In this document: positions 14,037 to 22,900 of the stretch, piece by piece
How positions within the stretch are numbered: position 1 is the first letter of the stretch
Layout: every line of letters begins with the position of its first letter
Origin: Sulfurimonas sp.
GTDB taxonomy: Bacteria > Campylobacterota > Campylobacteria > Campylobacterales > Sulfurimonadaceae
Reading direction: 5' to 3'
Assembly (NCBI RefSeq): GCF_023228785.1
Contig: NZ_JALOAN010000033.1
Coordinates: forward strand, 1-26,544
Length of the DNA stretch: 26,544 bases
Position numbers and translations under genes: made by a program
Notes under the pieces: generated by a model
Database searches by the model: none
Told to the model about the DNA's origin: nothing
Seen by the model: the letters and a program-made list of their open reading frames with translations, nothing else

Positions 14037-16304
14037 TTATGTCTTATAACCTTTTAGTATATCATTTAAGCTTATCGTCATCTGCGTTAGCGTTGAAGAT
14101 GCATTTGAGATATCATCCATGCTCTTTTTATTTTCAGTAGAGATTACTTCTATCTCTGAGACTTTATGAATCATAGACTCAACTGTCTTAGAGTTTTCAA
14201 TATAGCCATTAACAGTCTCATCAACTTGAATAATCGAACGCTCCAATGAGACCATACTTGTGTTTATCTCACTTTGAGCATTGTTCGCATCAGAAGAGAG
14301 AATTTCGATAGCTTTTGCATTGTTTGAGATACTTTGGCTCGCATCTATGACTGATTGAACTATCACGCTAATGGTCGCATTTATCTCTCCTAGTGACTTT
14401 TGAGTTCTCTCTGCAAGTTTACGGACTTCATCGGCAACTACCGCAAAACCTCGTCCATGCTCACCTGCTCGCGCTGCTTCAATGGCTGCGTTTAGTGCAA
14501 GTAGATTTGTTTGATCTGCAATGTCAGAGATTACTACAAGCACATCTTTGACTTGAGTTGCATCTGCACTTAACTGTTCTAGTCTGTGGGAGAGTTCTAG
14601 TTCATCTTTTGCTCTATTTTGTATCTCATTTGCAAGATGGATGATCTGTTTATTTGCACCTTTTAATGTCTCTCCAGCTGAGTTTATATCATCTTTTGTA
14701 ATCTTAGCTTGTTCTATAGATTTGCCTAAAATATCTTGTAGATCCTTACCTTCTAATGAAACGTTATTAACTATTTCACTCTCTTGTGTAGCTTTTACTT
14801 TCATACTTGAAGATGTTTCTGATAGGGTTTGAGATATTTGAGTATTTTGAGATGATGATGTTTTTGCTTCTGAGACTGTTATGCGAACTTTGTCTATAAA
14901 AGCATTTATGTTTTGAGCGATTTCTGAGATTTCATCGCCAAGAGGGACTATGATCTTGCTTGTTAAATCTCCCTCGCCTTTAGCTAAGTTATATGAAGCA
15001 TCTTGAAGTGTGTTTAGTTTTGAGATGATAAACTTTTGTACTAAAAGTATACTTATGAGCATTAAAACTAAGATAATAACTATAGATATAGTAACTATCA
15101 TATCTCTTGTGTCGTTTACATTTCCTAAAACTTCAGCTTCATCAATGTCAACGATAATCCCCCAAGATTCACCAAATATTTCTATAGGAGCATAAGAGCT
15201 TAAAACTTCAATGCCTCTATGATCTTTTACGATCCACGAGCCATTTTCGCCTTCTTTTATTTTATCTAAGGATTTAGAGGCTATATTGTATGTGCCTACT
15301 GTTGTCTTTGCTATTTTTACGTTAGCATCACTTATAACATCTAAAAAACGGCTATCATTTTTCATTGCTCCATCAAGAGATACTAAATTTGCTTTTCCAG
15401 TTGCTCCAAGCCCAGCTTTTTCAAAGTCACCCTTGAAGTTCATAACGCTGTTTATCTTATCTTTTGGAAGCTGAAATATAACGGCTCCTTCAAAATCATC
15501 TCTAAAGAAAAGTGGAGATGCTAAAAACATTGCTGGTTCATTATAACTTGGCTCATAAGTGCTAAAGTCAGAAAAAGCTACGTTATCTTTTGGAGTCTTT
15601 GAGGCTTTTTTAAAGGCTAGGGCTAGTCCAGAATCTGCATAAATTCCATTTATCAAGTTAGTACCAAAATCTTTTTCTTTTTTAACTGAGTAGACGATAT
15701 CGCCACTAGCATTTACAATAAAGATGTCATAGAGTCCATAGTTTTTTAAGATCTGCTCATAAGTTGGGTGGGTCTGAACATGATTGGCGGAGTACTCTTC
15801 TTTATGATTTTTGTTCATCATAAGATTGTCTTTTTGAGAGAGCTTATGTTCGTTATCTACTATATATAAGTATTGTGCTATTAATGCATGCTTGGTTTTT
15901 GGTAGATACTCTTCAGCTGCTTTTTTAGGTTTAACACCTTTTATATCAAAGTTGATATTTGGTAAGTACTCATCTTTGTAGTGTTGTAGAAGTTTTGATC
16001 TCATCTCATCAAGGCTTATATCTTCAAGAGACTCTAGCTCTAAAAAACTCTCATCCAAAGACCACATAGCTTGAACTGTTGCAGAATCAGCAGTGCGAGA
16101 GCTAAGAAGATTTTCTAAGGATTGAAAAAAGTCGAGAAGATGCTCTTTTTTAGACTCTTTTACAGCATCTAAGAGTGCCATATTGCTATCTACTAGAGAG
16201 TCAGATGCTCGACTTATCGATATTGACATAATACTAAGAGCCATAACTAACAGGGATAATGCCATCAGGGTGATGACTTTAAATTTTATACTCTTTATAT
16301 TCAT
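14037..16304 (-). CDS. Methyl-accepting chemotaxis protein with dCache-type periplasmic sensor
   Basis: A 755-aa transmembrane chemoreceptor. Topology: short cytoplasmic start, TM1 (about 9-30), a large periplasmic sensor (about 31-398), TM2 (about 402-422), HAMP (about 423-475) and a cytoplasmic coiled coil. The hairpin tip, IADQTNLLALNAAIEAARAGEHGRGFAVVADEVRKLAERT split around residues 595-634, is canonical and should bind CheW and CheA. The sensor has two-lobed PAS-like features (YDIFIVNASGDIVYS and EPAMFLASPLF), as in dCache domains. The ligand is not predictable. There is no C-terminal CheR-binding pentapeptide; it ends ILKGYKT. The ATG has AAAGGA and lies 9 nt after the NIT-CZB receptor stop, so the two are co-transcribed. 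Confidence 0.9.
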   Translation of the reverse strand: MNIKSIKFKVITLMALSLLVMALSIMSISISRASDSLVDSNMALLDAVKESKKEHLLDFFQSLENLLSSRTADSATVQAMWSLDESFLELESLEDISLDEMRSKLLQHYKDEYLPNINFDIKGVKPKKAAEEYLPKTKHALIAQYLYIVDNEHKLSQKDNLMMNKNHKEEYSANHVQTHPTYEQILKNYGLYDIFIVNASGDIVYSVKKEKDFGTNLINGIYADSGLALAFKKASKTPKDNVAFSDFSTYEPSYNEPAMFLASPLFFRDDFEGAVIFQLPKDKINSVMNFKGDFEKAGLGATGKANLVSLDGAMKNDSRFLDVISDANVKIAKTTVGTYNIASKSLDKIKEGENGSWIVKDHRGIEVLSSYAPIEIFGESWGIIVDIDEAEVLGNVNDTRDMIVTISIVIILVLMLISILLVQKFIISKLNTLQDASYNLAKGEGDLTSKIIVPLGDEISEIAQNINAFIDKVRITVSEAKTSSSQNTQISQTLSETSSSMKVKATQESEIVNNVSLEGKDLQDILGKSIEQAKITKDDINSAGETLKGANKQIIHLANEIQNRAKDELELSHRLEQLSADATQVKDVLVVISDIADQTNLLALNAAIEAARAGEHGRGFAVVADEVRKLAERTQKSLGEINATISVIVQSVIDASQSISNNAKAIEILSSDANNAQSEINTSMVSLERSIIQVDETVNGYIENSKTVESMIHKVSEIEVISTENKKSMDDISNASSTLTQMTISLNDILKGYKT

Positions 16305-16313
16305 TTATATCCT

Positions 16314-18563
16314 TTAATTTTTTTGGTTGTTCCCTTTGTATTGTGCAAGCATATCATTTAGAGCATCAAATAGTCTATCACTATTGGCTTCCATAGTTTC
16401 AAGATTTTTAACTATTGTTTCTTGATTTTCTATTCTTGTATCTTCTTCATCAAAGAAAATGATACTATTTAGCACACTTTCATGAACTGTTTTATGTGGT
16501 ACAAAGGCATCTTTATATGCCTCTGTATTTCCAAATCTCTCTTTACCATCACTCTCATACCATTTTCCTAGTCTACATTCAGTATGTTTACTAAATGCCT
16601 TGCTCTTATCTGCTGCGATAATTGAGTCATAGGCATTTGATTTGTAGATAATATGGTCGACTTTAGCTAAAACAATAAAGACTTTGTTCTCCATATCATT
16701 TATAACATCAGCCATTTCAATGGCTTCAGAGTTTAAGTTACTCATAGTATCATTAAATTCTTCAACTGAAACTGAAGCCTCATCTGCAAGAGTTGTCATT
16801 GTTTCAGACTTTCCTAAGATATTACTAGCTTCTTGTTTCATAGAGTTTATAGAGATAGTTATCTCACTAGTTGCTTTTTGAGTTCTCTCAGCTAACTTTC
16901 TTACTTCATCAGCAACAACTGCAAATCCTCGTCCATGCTCACCTGCACGAGCTGCTTCTATTGCAGCATTAAGAGCTAGAAGGTTGGTCTGTTCTGCTAT
17001 GTCTTTTATAAGATCAACAATAGAAGTGATCTCATTTGTTTGATCATTTAAGCCACCTATAGAGGAGTTACTATCACTTATTTGTTCTACTAGGTTTTGT
17101 AGTTTTAATAAAATATCTTCTACTGCACTCATAGAGTCATTAGACGTTTGAGCTGTGTGCTTTGTTGTACTTTGTACGACACTTAACTCTTTTATAACGC
17201 TTGACATCTCATTTTGAATAAGACCTAAACCTTCTCCGATACTTCCTACCCCTCTAACTTGTGAGCTAAAGTTTATAAACAACTGCTTTTCATGAGATGT
17301 TTTCATTGCATGTATACCATCTTGAACATTTTTAATAGCCTCAGCAAAGTCACCATTTAAGCCTTTAGAGTTTAAGTCATAACTAAAATCTCCTTGAGAA
17401 GCCTTATGTACAGAGGTGTTGATTCTTGAAGTTAACTCTTTGACGAGGTTTACTAATGTAGCTAGAAGTTGAGTTATATCATCCATCTCATTTCTAGACT
17501 CAGATCTTCTATCAACTGATACCGAAAGATCACCATTTGTTGTGATTCCTCCAATGATGGACTTAAATCTTTCTATAGAACTTGTGATACCAATAGATAC
17601 ACTACTTGAGATGTATATTAAAAAAGTGAGGATAATAATTGTGCCAGCTAGTACAGCAATAAGAGCTTGAAAGGAGGAAGAAACAATGTTTTGTGAGAGA
17701 TCTAAGGTATGTTTTGCAAGAGCATCTTCAAACTCCTTAAGTTTGTTGATTTTTTTGGTAATGGTCTTAAACCACACTGTTGCATCTACTCCAAACTCAC
17801 TCTCTTTTGACTCTGCTATAGCTCTAAACTTATCTACTTCTGCAAATGAAGTATCAGATGTTGTTGTTTCGTAAAGGCTTTGTATGTTTGTATCAGAGAC
17901 ATTTAAAAAGAGATTTGTGAGGGCATTTTGCTCAGAGACTAAAGATGCAAACTTTGCAGCAGTTGCTCTTGTGAAACTTCCTTTTGCAAATACTCCAGAC
18001 AAAACGGCTCGCTCTATTCCGGCTCTCTCTTTAGAAGAGATAAAAATAGCAAAACCATTAAAAGCAGTTCTTATAAAATTGTTTTGGGGGATTGTTGAGA
18101 AGTTACTTATCATATCTATAAGTTGCTTGTTTAAGGCAGTATAAAAAGAGACAGCATCTTTTACTTCACAGCTAAGAGTGTTTACTTTTTTTCTCATCTC
18201 TTGAACTGAACCAAGATTTATCTCATTTTTAACTTTTGATGAGGCAATAGAGTTGTGAGAAATAATGTAAGTTTCAAGCTCATCTATTTTTAGATCGGTG
18301 TCACTGTGTTGTTTTGGTAAGATCTCTTTAAAGCTTTCACCGTTAGAACCTATAAATCCAGCACTTGCACCTCTCTCTTTTTGAAGTTCATGTAGTACAG
18401 CACTCATTTTTACAGATAAGTTTATCAAAGAGGCAGTCTCTTTTGAGTTGTTAAACTCACTCCAAGTATCGTAAGCACCTTTAAGAGAAAACAGAGCAAT
18501 CACTATAAAAGTAATAGTACTTAAGAAGATTAGCTTATTTCTAATCGACATATTTTTCATCAT
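16314..18563 (-). CDS. Methyl-accepting chemotaxis protein with NIT sensor and C-terminal zinc-binding CZB domain
   Basis: A 749-aa chemoreceptor. TM1 (about 11-29) is followed by a periplasmic, mainly helical NIT domain (about 45-290) with the family hallmark VLHELQKERGASAGFIGS (56-73). Then come TM2 (about 299-318), HAMP (about 325-376) and the MCP tip at about 521-561. C-terminal to the tip is a CZB domain with His637, Cys663 in CRLGKWY, His690 and His694 (HKTVH), the four zinc ligands. Known: NIT domains are proposed nitrate/nitrite sensors, and CZB domains sense zinc or oxidants such as HOCl (Helicobacter TlpD). Two sensors in one chain could join an outside nitrogen-oxyanion signal to an inside redox or metal signal. 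GAGGGG lies 6 nt before the first ATG. Confidence 0.92.
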   Translation of the reverse strand: MMKNMSIRNKLIFLSTITFIVIALFSLKGAYDTWSEFNNSKETASLINLSVKMSAVLHELQKERGASAGFIGSNGESFKEILPKQHSDTDLKIDELETYIISHNSIASSKVKNEINLGSVQEMRKKVNTLSCEVKDAVSFYTALNKQLIDMISNFSTIPQNNFIRTAFNGFAIFISSKERAGIERAVLSGVFAKGSFTRATAAKFASLVSEQNALTNLFLNVSDTNIQSLYETTTSDTSFAEVDKFRAIAESKESEFGVDATVWFKTITKKINKLKEFEDALAKHTLDLSQNIVSSSFQALIAVLAGTIIILTFLIYISSSVSIGITSSIERFKSIIGGITTNGDLSVSVDRRSESRNEMDDITQLLATLVNLVKELTSRINTSVHKASQGDFSYDLNSKGLNGDFAEAIKNVQDGIHAMKTSHEKQLFINFSSQVRGVGSIGEGLGLIQNEMSSVIKELSVVQSTTKHTAQTSNDSMSAVEDILLKLQNLVEQISDSNSSIGGLNDQTNEITSIVDLIKDIAEQTNLLALNAAIEAARAGEHGRGFAVVADEVRKLAERTQKATSEITISINSMKQEASNILGKSETMTTLADEASVSVEEFNDTMSNLNSEAIEMADVINDMENKVFIVLAKVDHIIYKSNAYDSIIAADKSKAFSKHTECRLGKWYESDGKERFGNTEAYKDAFVPHKTVHESVLNSIIFFDEEDTRIENQETIVKNLETMEANSDRLFDALNDMLAQYKGNNQKN

Positions 18564-18628
18564 ATCAAACCCCTCTATTTTAAAGTTTATTTACATTGTT
18601 TTGTTTATTTATTAAGATAACAAAAAAG

Positions 18629-18683
18629 AACTATTCATTGATATAATAGTGACCTTTGAAATAACTTAAAAAAACTATTCATT
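18629..18683. repeat. Direct repeat AACTATTCATT x2 in the receptor/GNAT divergent region
   Basis: Exact 11-bp copies lie at 18629-18639 and 18673-18683, 44 bp apart start to start (about four helical turns), each preceded by an A-rich run. They lie in the 162-bp gap between the divergent chemoreceptor and GNAT genes. They are possible operators for one regulator. Confidence 0.45.
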
Positions 18684-18714
18684 ATTGTAACTAAAATTTA
18701 CCTCAAAGTTATTG

Positions 18715-18720
18715 TAAAAT
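18715..18720 (+). promoter_or_regulatory. -10 element of the GNAT gene, probably leaderless
   Basis: TAAAAT ends 5 nt before the ATG at 18726, with no Shine-Dalgarno sequence. The predicted transcription start falls at the start codon to within one base. Confidence 0.45.
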
Positions 18721-18725
18721 AAGCA

Positions 18726-19145
18726 ATGCAAATAAGAGAACTAGATTTAAAAGAGCTAGAAATGGCTTATGGTGTATTAAAGCAATTAAGAGGTGAACTC
18801 TCATATAAAGAGTTTGAAGATCTCATCTATGATATGAGATATATGAATTATACTATGTTTGGTATAGTTGAAGGTGAAGAGCTTATTACTTACGCAGGGG
18901 TGGCTGTACAGACAAACCTTTATCATAAAAGACATTTATATGTTTTTGATTTGGTTAGTGGTGATAAGTATAAATCAAAAGGATATGGAACCATGATGCT
19001 TGACTTCTTAAATGATTATGCAAGAGCATCTATGTGTGAGAATATTATTTTATCATCAAACTTTACAAGAGTTGATGCTCATAGATTTTATGAAAAAAAT
19101 GGTTTTGAGAAAAAAAGTTACATTTTTCTCAAAACACTTGTCTAA
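18726..19145 (+). CDS. GNAT family N-acetyltransferase
   Basis: A 139-aa single-domain GNAT enzyme. The acetyl-CoA pyrophosphate loop is KSKGYGTMMLDFLNDYA (about 84-100), preceded by the strand YVFDLVSGDKYK. It ends with the typical RVDAHRFYEKNGFEKK. It should transfer acetyl from acetyl-CoA to an amine, and the substrate cannot be predicted. It stands alone: divergent from the chemoreceptor pair and convergent with ferritin, only 2 nt between the stops. The start was chosen as the only ATG that keeps the first beta strand (MQIRELDLKELEMAY). Confidence 0.85.
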   Translation: MQIRELDLKELEMAYGVLKQLRGELSYKEFEDLIYDMRYMNYTMFGIVEGEELITYAGVAVQTNLYHKRHLYVFDLVSGDKYKSKGYGTMMLDFLNDYARASMCENIILSSNFTRVDAHRFYEKNGFEKKSYIFLKTLV

Positions 19146-19147
19146 AA

Positions 19148-19654
19148 TTATGCGATAGCTGCTGGAGTAGATCTAGTAGCTAGTTCGTTATCTATCATCA
19201 AGAGACCATAACCATCTTCTTTTACAAGCTTTAACTTAGAGATGATTTCAGAAACTGAAGCTTCTTCTTCAACTTGCTCATTTACAAACCATTGTAGCAA
19301 ATTGTAAGTAGCGTGATCTTTTGACTTTAGAGCTAAGTCACTTAAGTTATTTAGTCTTGAAGTCATCATCTGCTCATGCTCTAGGCTTAACTCAAAAACA
19401 TTTAAGATGGTGCCAAAATTCTTAGGTGGTTTTGCAATCGCTTTTAGTGAAACATGCATACCTTGTTCTATAAGATAGTTATATATTTTTGTAGCGTGCA
19501 TATGTTCTTCTTCATACTGCATCTTAAACCAATTTGCTGCGCCATTAAAATCTTTGTTGCTACAATATGCAGACATTGCAAGATAGAGGTAAGCAGAATA
19601 AAATTCGTGATTAAGTTGCTTTTCTAAGTCTTTTTTCATTTTTTTAGAAATCAT
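19148..19654 (-). CDS. Non-haem bacterial ferritin
   Basis: A 168-aa iron-storage subunit; 24 subunits form a shell that oxidises and stores iron. Ferroxidase ligands line up with FtnA: Glu17, Glu50, His53, Glu94, Gln127 and Glu130. The helices include HEFYSAYLYLAMSAYC, WFKMQYEEEHMHATK and LLQWFVNEQVEEEA. The C-terminal tail ELATRSTPAAIA is slightly unusual but length is normal. The ATG has a strong AAGGAG 7-8 nt upstream. It is a single gene. A TACAAT box and a repeated TAGGCTA motif lie in its promoter region, shared with the divergent pta gene. I could not identify a clear Fur box. Confidence 0.95.
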   Translation of the reverse strand: MISKKMKKDLEKQLNHEFYSAYLYLAMSAYCSNKDFNGAANWFKMQYEEEHMHATKIYNYLIEQGMHVSLKAIAKPPKNFGTILNVFELSLEHEQMMTSRLNNLSDLALKSKDHATYNLLQWFVNEQVEEEASVSEIISKLKLVKEDGYGLLMIDNELATRSTPAAIA

Positions 19655-19681
19655 TTTTTTCTCCTTAAATTTTATCTATTG

Positions 19682-19722
19682 TAGGCTAATGAGTATTAAT
19701 AAACGATAAACTAATTAGGCTA
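19682..19722. repeat. TAGGCTA direct repeat in the ferritin/pta divergent promoter
   Basis: TAGGCTA occurs at 19682-19688 and 19716-19722, 34 bp apart, within the 109-bp gap between the divergent ferritin and pta genes. The first copy overlaps the likely ferritin -10 region. Its role is unknown. Confidence 0.35.
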
Positions 19723-19751
19723 CTTTATACTACTTTTAATCACAAAAACTC

Positions 19752-19757
19752 TATCAT
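19752..19757 (+). promoter_or_regulatory. -10 element of pta, probably leaderless
   Basis: TATCAT ends exactly 6 nt before the pta ATG at 19764, with no Shine-Dalgarno sequence between. This predicts transcription starting at the A of the ATG. Confidence 0.45.
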
Positions 19758-19763
19758 AACTTT

Positions 19764-21845
19764 ATGAAAATAAAATCACTATATATATCTGCACAAGAAA
19801 AAAGTGCTGGAATGTTGTTTGTCTCTATGGGCATGATGGAGATACTAAAAAGAAACTTGCACCGCGTTGCTTTTTTTCGACCTATTATCTTATCTAAAGA
19901 TAAAGTTGATAAAGATATTGAGTTTATATTAAATAGATATAGCATTGATATGAAGTATGAAGATACTTATGGATATGACATAGAATATGTTGAGATGATG
20001 CTGTCATCTGGGCGATTTAATGAGTTAATAAACCAACTAATCACGAAGTTTAAAAAGTTAGAGAGTGAGTATGACTTTGTTCTTTGTGAAGGGATAAGAA
20101 GATCTTTTTTAACTACAACAATAAACTATGATCTAAACATAAAGATAGCTCAAAACTTCTCAAGCTCTATCATAAATGTCATAAGTGCAAAAAACTTAAC
20201 TGCACAAGAAGTTTATGAAAGCATACTTATGGAAGCTCAAAATATAAGCGCAGAAGGATGTGAATCTTTTGCAACTTTTGTCAATAGACTAAGTGATGAA
20301 AATTATAATGAACTTCAAACAAGACTAAGTAAAAACAAAATAAATACATATCTTCTTAAAGAGTTAACAGAACTAGATCGTATAAATGTTCAAGATATTA
20401 TAGAAGCCCTAGATGCAAAACCTATAAAACTTGGGCAAAAAGATCATACTAGAATTATAAAAGGTATCAAGGTTGCAGCTTTGAATCTGGATAATTTTTT
20501 AGATCACATAGAAGAAGATGATTTAGTTGTCGTTCCAGCTGATCGCTCGGAAATTATAGTCGGACTTATCTGTGCAATGTACTCTAAAAACTATCCAAAT
20601 ATCAACGCAATAGTTCTGCCTTTTGGAATGCATCTTCATAAAAATATACAAAAGCTTATAGATGGACTTGAGGATTTTAACATTCCGCTTCTTTTAGTTG
20701 AAACAGATACTTATGAGACTGCAAAAAACATCTCAAATATAAACGCTAGGCTAAGAGTTACAAGTGAGAGAAAGATCTCTTTAGCGCTTGGGCTTTTTAA
20801 CTCAAATGTTGATATCAAACATATAGAAACAAAGATAGAATCATCAAAGAGAGATGTAATGACTCCGATGATGTTTGAGTACAAACTCTTTGAATTAGCA
20901 CGACTAAACAAAAAACGAATAGTCCTACCAGAGAGCATGGAGGAGAGAGTTTTAAGAGCTGCAGAGATAACACAAAGACGAGGAGTAGCTGACATCATAC
21001 TTCTAGGAGATGAAGCTGAAGTTAGAGAAAACTACTTAAGACTAGGACTAGATCTAGGGGATGCAACTATTATAGACTATAAAAAATCTTCTCTCTTAGA
21101 TGAGTTTGCAGAAAAATTTTACGAGATGAGAAAGCATAAAGGACTGAGTAAAGAAGCAACCATAGAGGCTATGCAACACGCAAATTATTTTGCAACAATG
21201 ATGGTGCACTTCGGACTCGCTGATGGAATGGTAAGTGGAGCTGTTCACTCAACTGGAGAGACTATAAGACCAGCACTTCAGATCATAAAAACAAAGCCGG
21301 ATATTTCAGTAGTATCAAGTGTCTTTTTTATGTGTATGCAGACTCAAGTTTTAGTCTATGGAGATTGTGCAATTGTCCAAGATCCAGATGCACAAACTCT
21401 AGCTCAAATTGCAATCTCATCAGCACAGACTGCAGCGGCTTTTGGTATAGAGCCAAAAGTTGCGATGCTCTCATACTCAACAGGAGAGAGCGGAAGTGGT
21501 GCGGATGTAGATAAGGTAAGAGAGGCAACACAAATAGTAAAAGAAAAAGCACCAAACCTACTTATAGAAGGGCCGATTCAGTATGATGCAGCGGTAAATG
21601 CAAGCGTGGCAAAAACAAAACTTCCAAACTCAAAGGTAGCAGGGGAGGCTAGTGTTTTTATATTTCCAGATCTAAACACTGGAAACAACACCTATAAAGC
21701 AGTCCAACGCTCAAGTGGAGCCATCGCCATAGGACCAATTCTTCAAGGACTAAATAAACCTATCAACGATTTAAGCCGTGGATGTAGTATTGAAGATATA
21801 GTAAATACCATCGCCATAACATCAATACAAGCAGGACAAAAATAG
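19764..21845 (+). CDS. pta: Phosphate acetyltransferase, long three-domain form
   Basis: A 693-aa enzyme interconverting acetyl-CoA and acetyl phosphate. The N-terminal BioD/CobB-like domain (about 1-190) has a degenerate P-loop (SAQEKSAGMLFVSMG, no GKS/T). A DRTGG middle domain (about 205-350) and the catalytic PTA_PTB domain (about 360-690) follow. Catalytic-domain landmarks are RIVLPESMEERVLRAA, GLADGMVSGAVHSTGETIRPAL, AMLSYSTGESGSG and IEGPIQYDAAVN. The length is close to E. coli Pta (714 aa). The stop TAG shares its last base with the ackA GTG start, so the two genes are coupled. With AckA it makes ATP from acetyl-CoA or activates acetate. Confidence 0.95.
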   Translation: MKIKSLYISAQEKSAGMLFVSMGMMEILKRNLHRVAFFRPIILSKDKVDKDIEFILNRYSIDMKYEDTYGYDIEYVEMMLSSGRFNELINQLITKFKKLESEYDFVLCEGIRRSFLTTTINYDLNIKIAQNFSSSIINVISAKNLTAQEVYESILMEAQNISAEGCESFATFVNRLSDENYNELQTRLSKNKINTYLLKELTELDRINVQDIIEALDAKPIKLGQKDHTRIIKGIKVAALNLDNFLDHIEEDDLVVVPADRSEIIVGLICAMYSKNYPNINAIVLPFGMHLHKNIQKLIDGLEDFNIPLLLVETDTYETAKNISNINARLRVTSERKISLALGLFNSNVDIKHIETKIESSKRDVMTPMMFEYKLFELARLNKKRIVLPESMEERVLRAAEITQRRGVADIILLGDEAEVRENYLRLGLDLGDATIIDYKKSSLLDEFAEKFYEMRKHKGLSKEATIEAMQHANYFATMMVHFGLADGMVSGAVHSTGETIRPALQIIKTKPDISVVSSVFFMCMQTQVLVYGDCAIVQDPDAQTLAQIAISSAQTAAAFGIEPKVAMLSYSTGESGSGADVDKVREATQIVKEKAPNLLIEGPIQYDAAVNASVAKTKLPNSKVAGEASVFIFPDLNTGNNTYKAVQRSSGAIAIGPILQGLNKPINDLSRGCSIEDIVNTIAITSIQAGQK

Positions 21846-22900
21846 TGAGAGTAGCAGTTATAAACTCAGGAAGTTCATCTTTAAAATTTAAGCTTTTTAA
21901 TATGCAAACTAATGAAGTAATTTATTCTAAAGTTGTGGAAAAAATAGGTGAGAAAAACTCTCCTATTAAAAGTCATAGTCAAGCCTTAGAGTTAATAGAA
22001 GTGGATTTTACAAGCATAGATATAATTGGGCATCGCGTGGTTCATGGTGGAGAGGAATTTACAAAACCAACTTTAGTAAATGAAGAAGTTATAGAAAAAT
22101 TAGAAGATCTAGCACATCTCGCACCACTTCACAATCCTGCAAACTTAGAGGGTATTGTAGTAGCAAAGAAAAAGGCACCAAGCTTAGCTCAAGTAGCAGT
22201 TTTTGATACAGCTTTTCACTCAGAGATGCCACAAGAAGCTTATCTCTACGCATTAGATTTTGACTTGTACGAAAAACATAAGATAAGAAAGTATGGTTTT
22301 CATGGAACTTCTCACTCTTATCTTTTAAAAGAGGCAGCTAAAGAGTTAAACAAAAATGAAAGCGAGTTAAATATTATAACTCTGCATCTAGGAAATGGTG
22401 CGAGTGCTTGTGCTATAGAAAATGGCAAGAGCATCGATACTTCCATGGGTTTTACTCCGCTTGAAGGTCTTGTTATGGGAACAAGATCTGGAGATATAGA
22501 TCCAGCTATAGTTTTGTATATGCAAAGAGATCTAGGTATGAGCCGTGATAAAGTTGATGAGATCTTAAATAAAAAGTCAGGATTGCTTGGACTTTGTGGA
22601 AGTAGCGATATTAGAAATATACTAGAGCAAGAGGATGAGAGATCAAGACTAGCAATAAACATAATGACGAGAAGAGTTAAGAAATATGTTGGTGCTTATA
22701 TGGCACTACTAGGAAGAGTAGATGCAATAGTTTTTAGTGGAGGGATAGGAGAAAATTCAGCTTATATTAGAGAAAAAATAGTTGATAAAACACTAGCAAA
22801 AGAGATACCTATTTTGGTTATAAAAACCAATGAAGAGTTAGAAATTGCTAGGCAGTGTTTAACTTTTAAAGATTCTGAGAGTAAAAATAGTTTTTCTTAG
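21845..22900 (+). CDS. ackA: Acetate kinase, compact form
   Basis: A 351-aa sugar-kinase/Hsp70-fold enzyme that interconverts acetyl phosphate and acetate with ADP/ATP. Conserved segments are all present: VINSGSSSLKFKLF (5-18), GHRVVHGGEEF, VFDTAFHSEMP, YGFHGTSHSYL, HLGNGASACAI, MGTRSGDIDPA and FSGGIGENSAYIREK. It is about 45-50 residues shorter than the usual 395-400. The shortening seems to lie after the first beta-strands (the region before HSQALELI) and between YIREKI and IPILVIKTNEEL, so the core is intact. The start is GTG overlapping the pta stop by 1 nt. The 3' end overlaps a convergent gene by 35 nt. Confidence 0.95.
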   Translation: MRVAVINSGSSSLKFKLFNMQTNEVIYSKVVEKIGEKNSPIKSHSQALELIEVDFTSIDIIGHRVVHGGEEFTKPTLVNEEVIEKLEDLAHLAPLHNPANLEGIVVAKKKAPSLAQVAVFDTAFHSEMPQEAYLYALDFDLYEKHKIRKYGFHGTSHSYLLKEAAKELNKNESELNIITLHLGNGASACAIENGKSIDTSMGFTPLEGLVMGTRSGDIDPAIVLYMQRDLGMSRDKVDEILNKKSGLLGLCGSSDIRNILEQEDERSRLAINIMTRRVKKYVGAYMALLGRVDAIVFSGGIGENSAYIREKIVDKTLAKEIPILVIKTNEELEIARQCLTFKDSESKNSFS

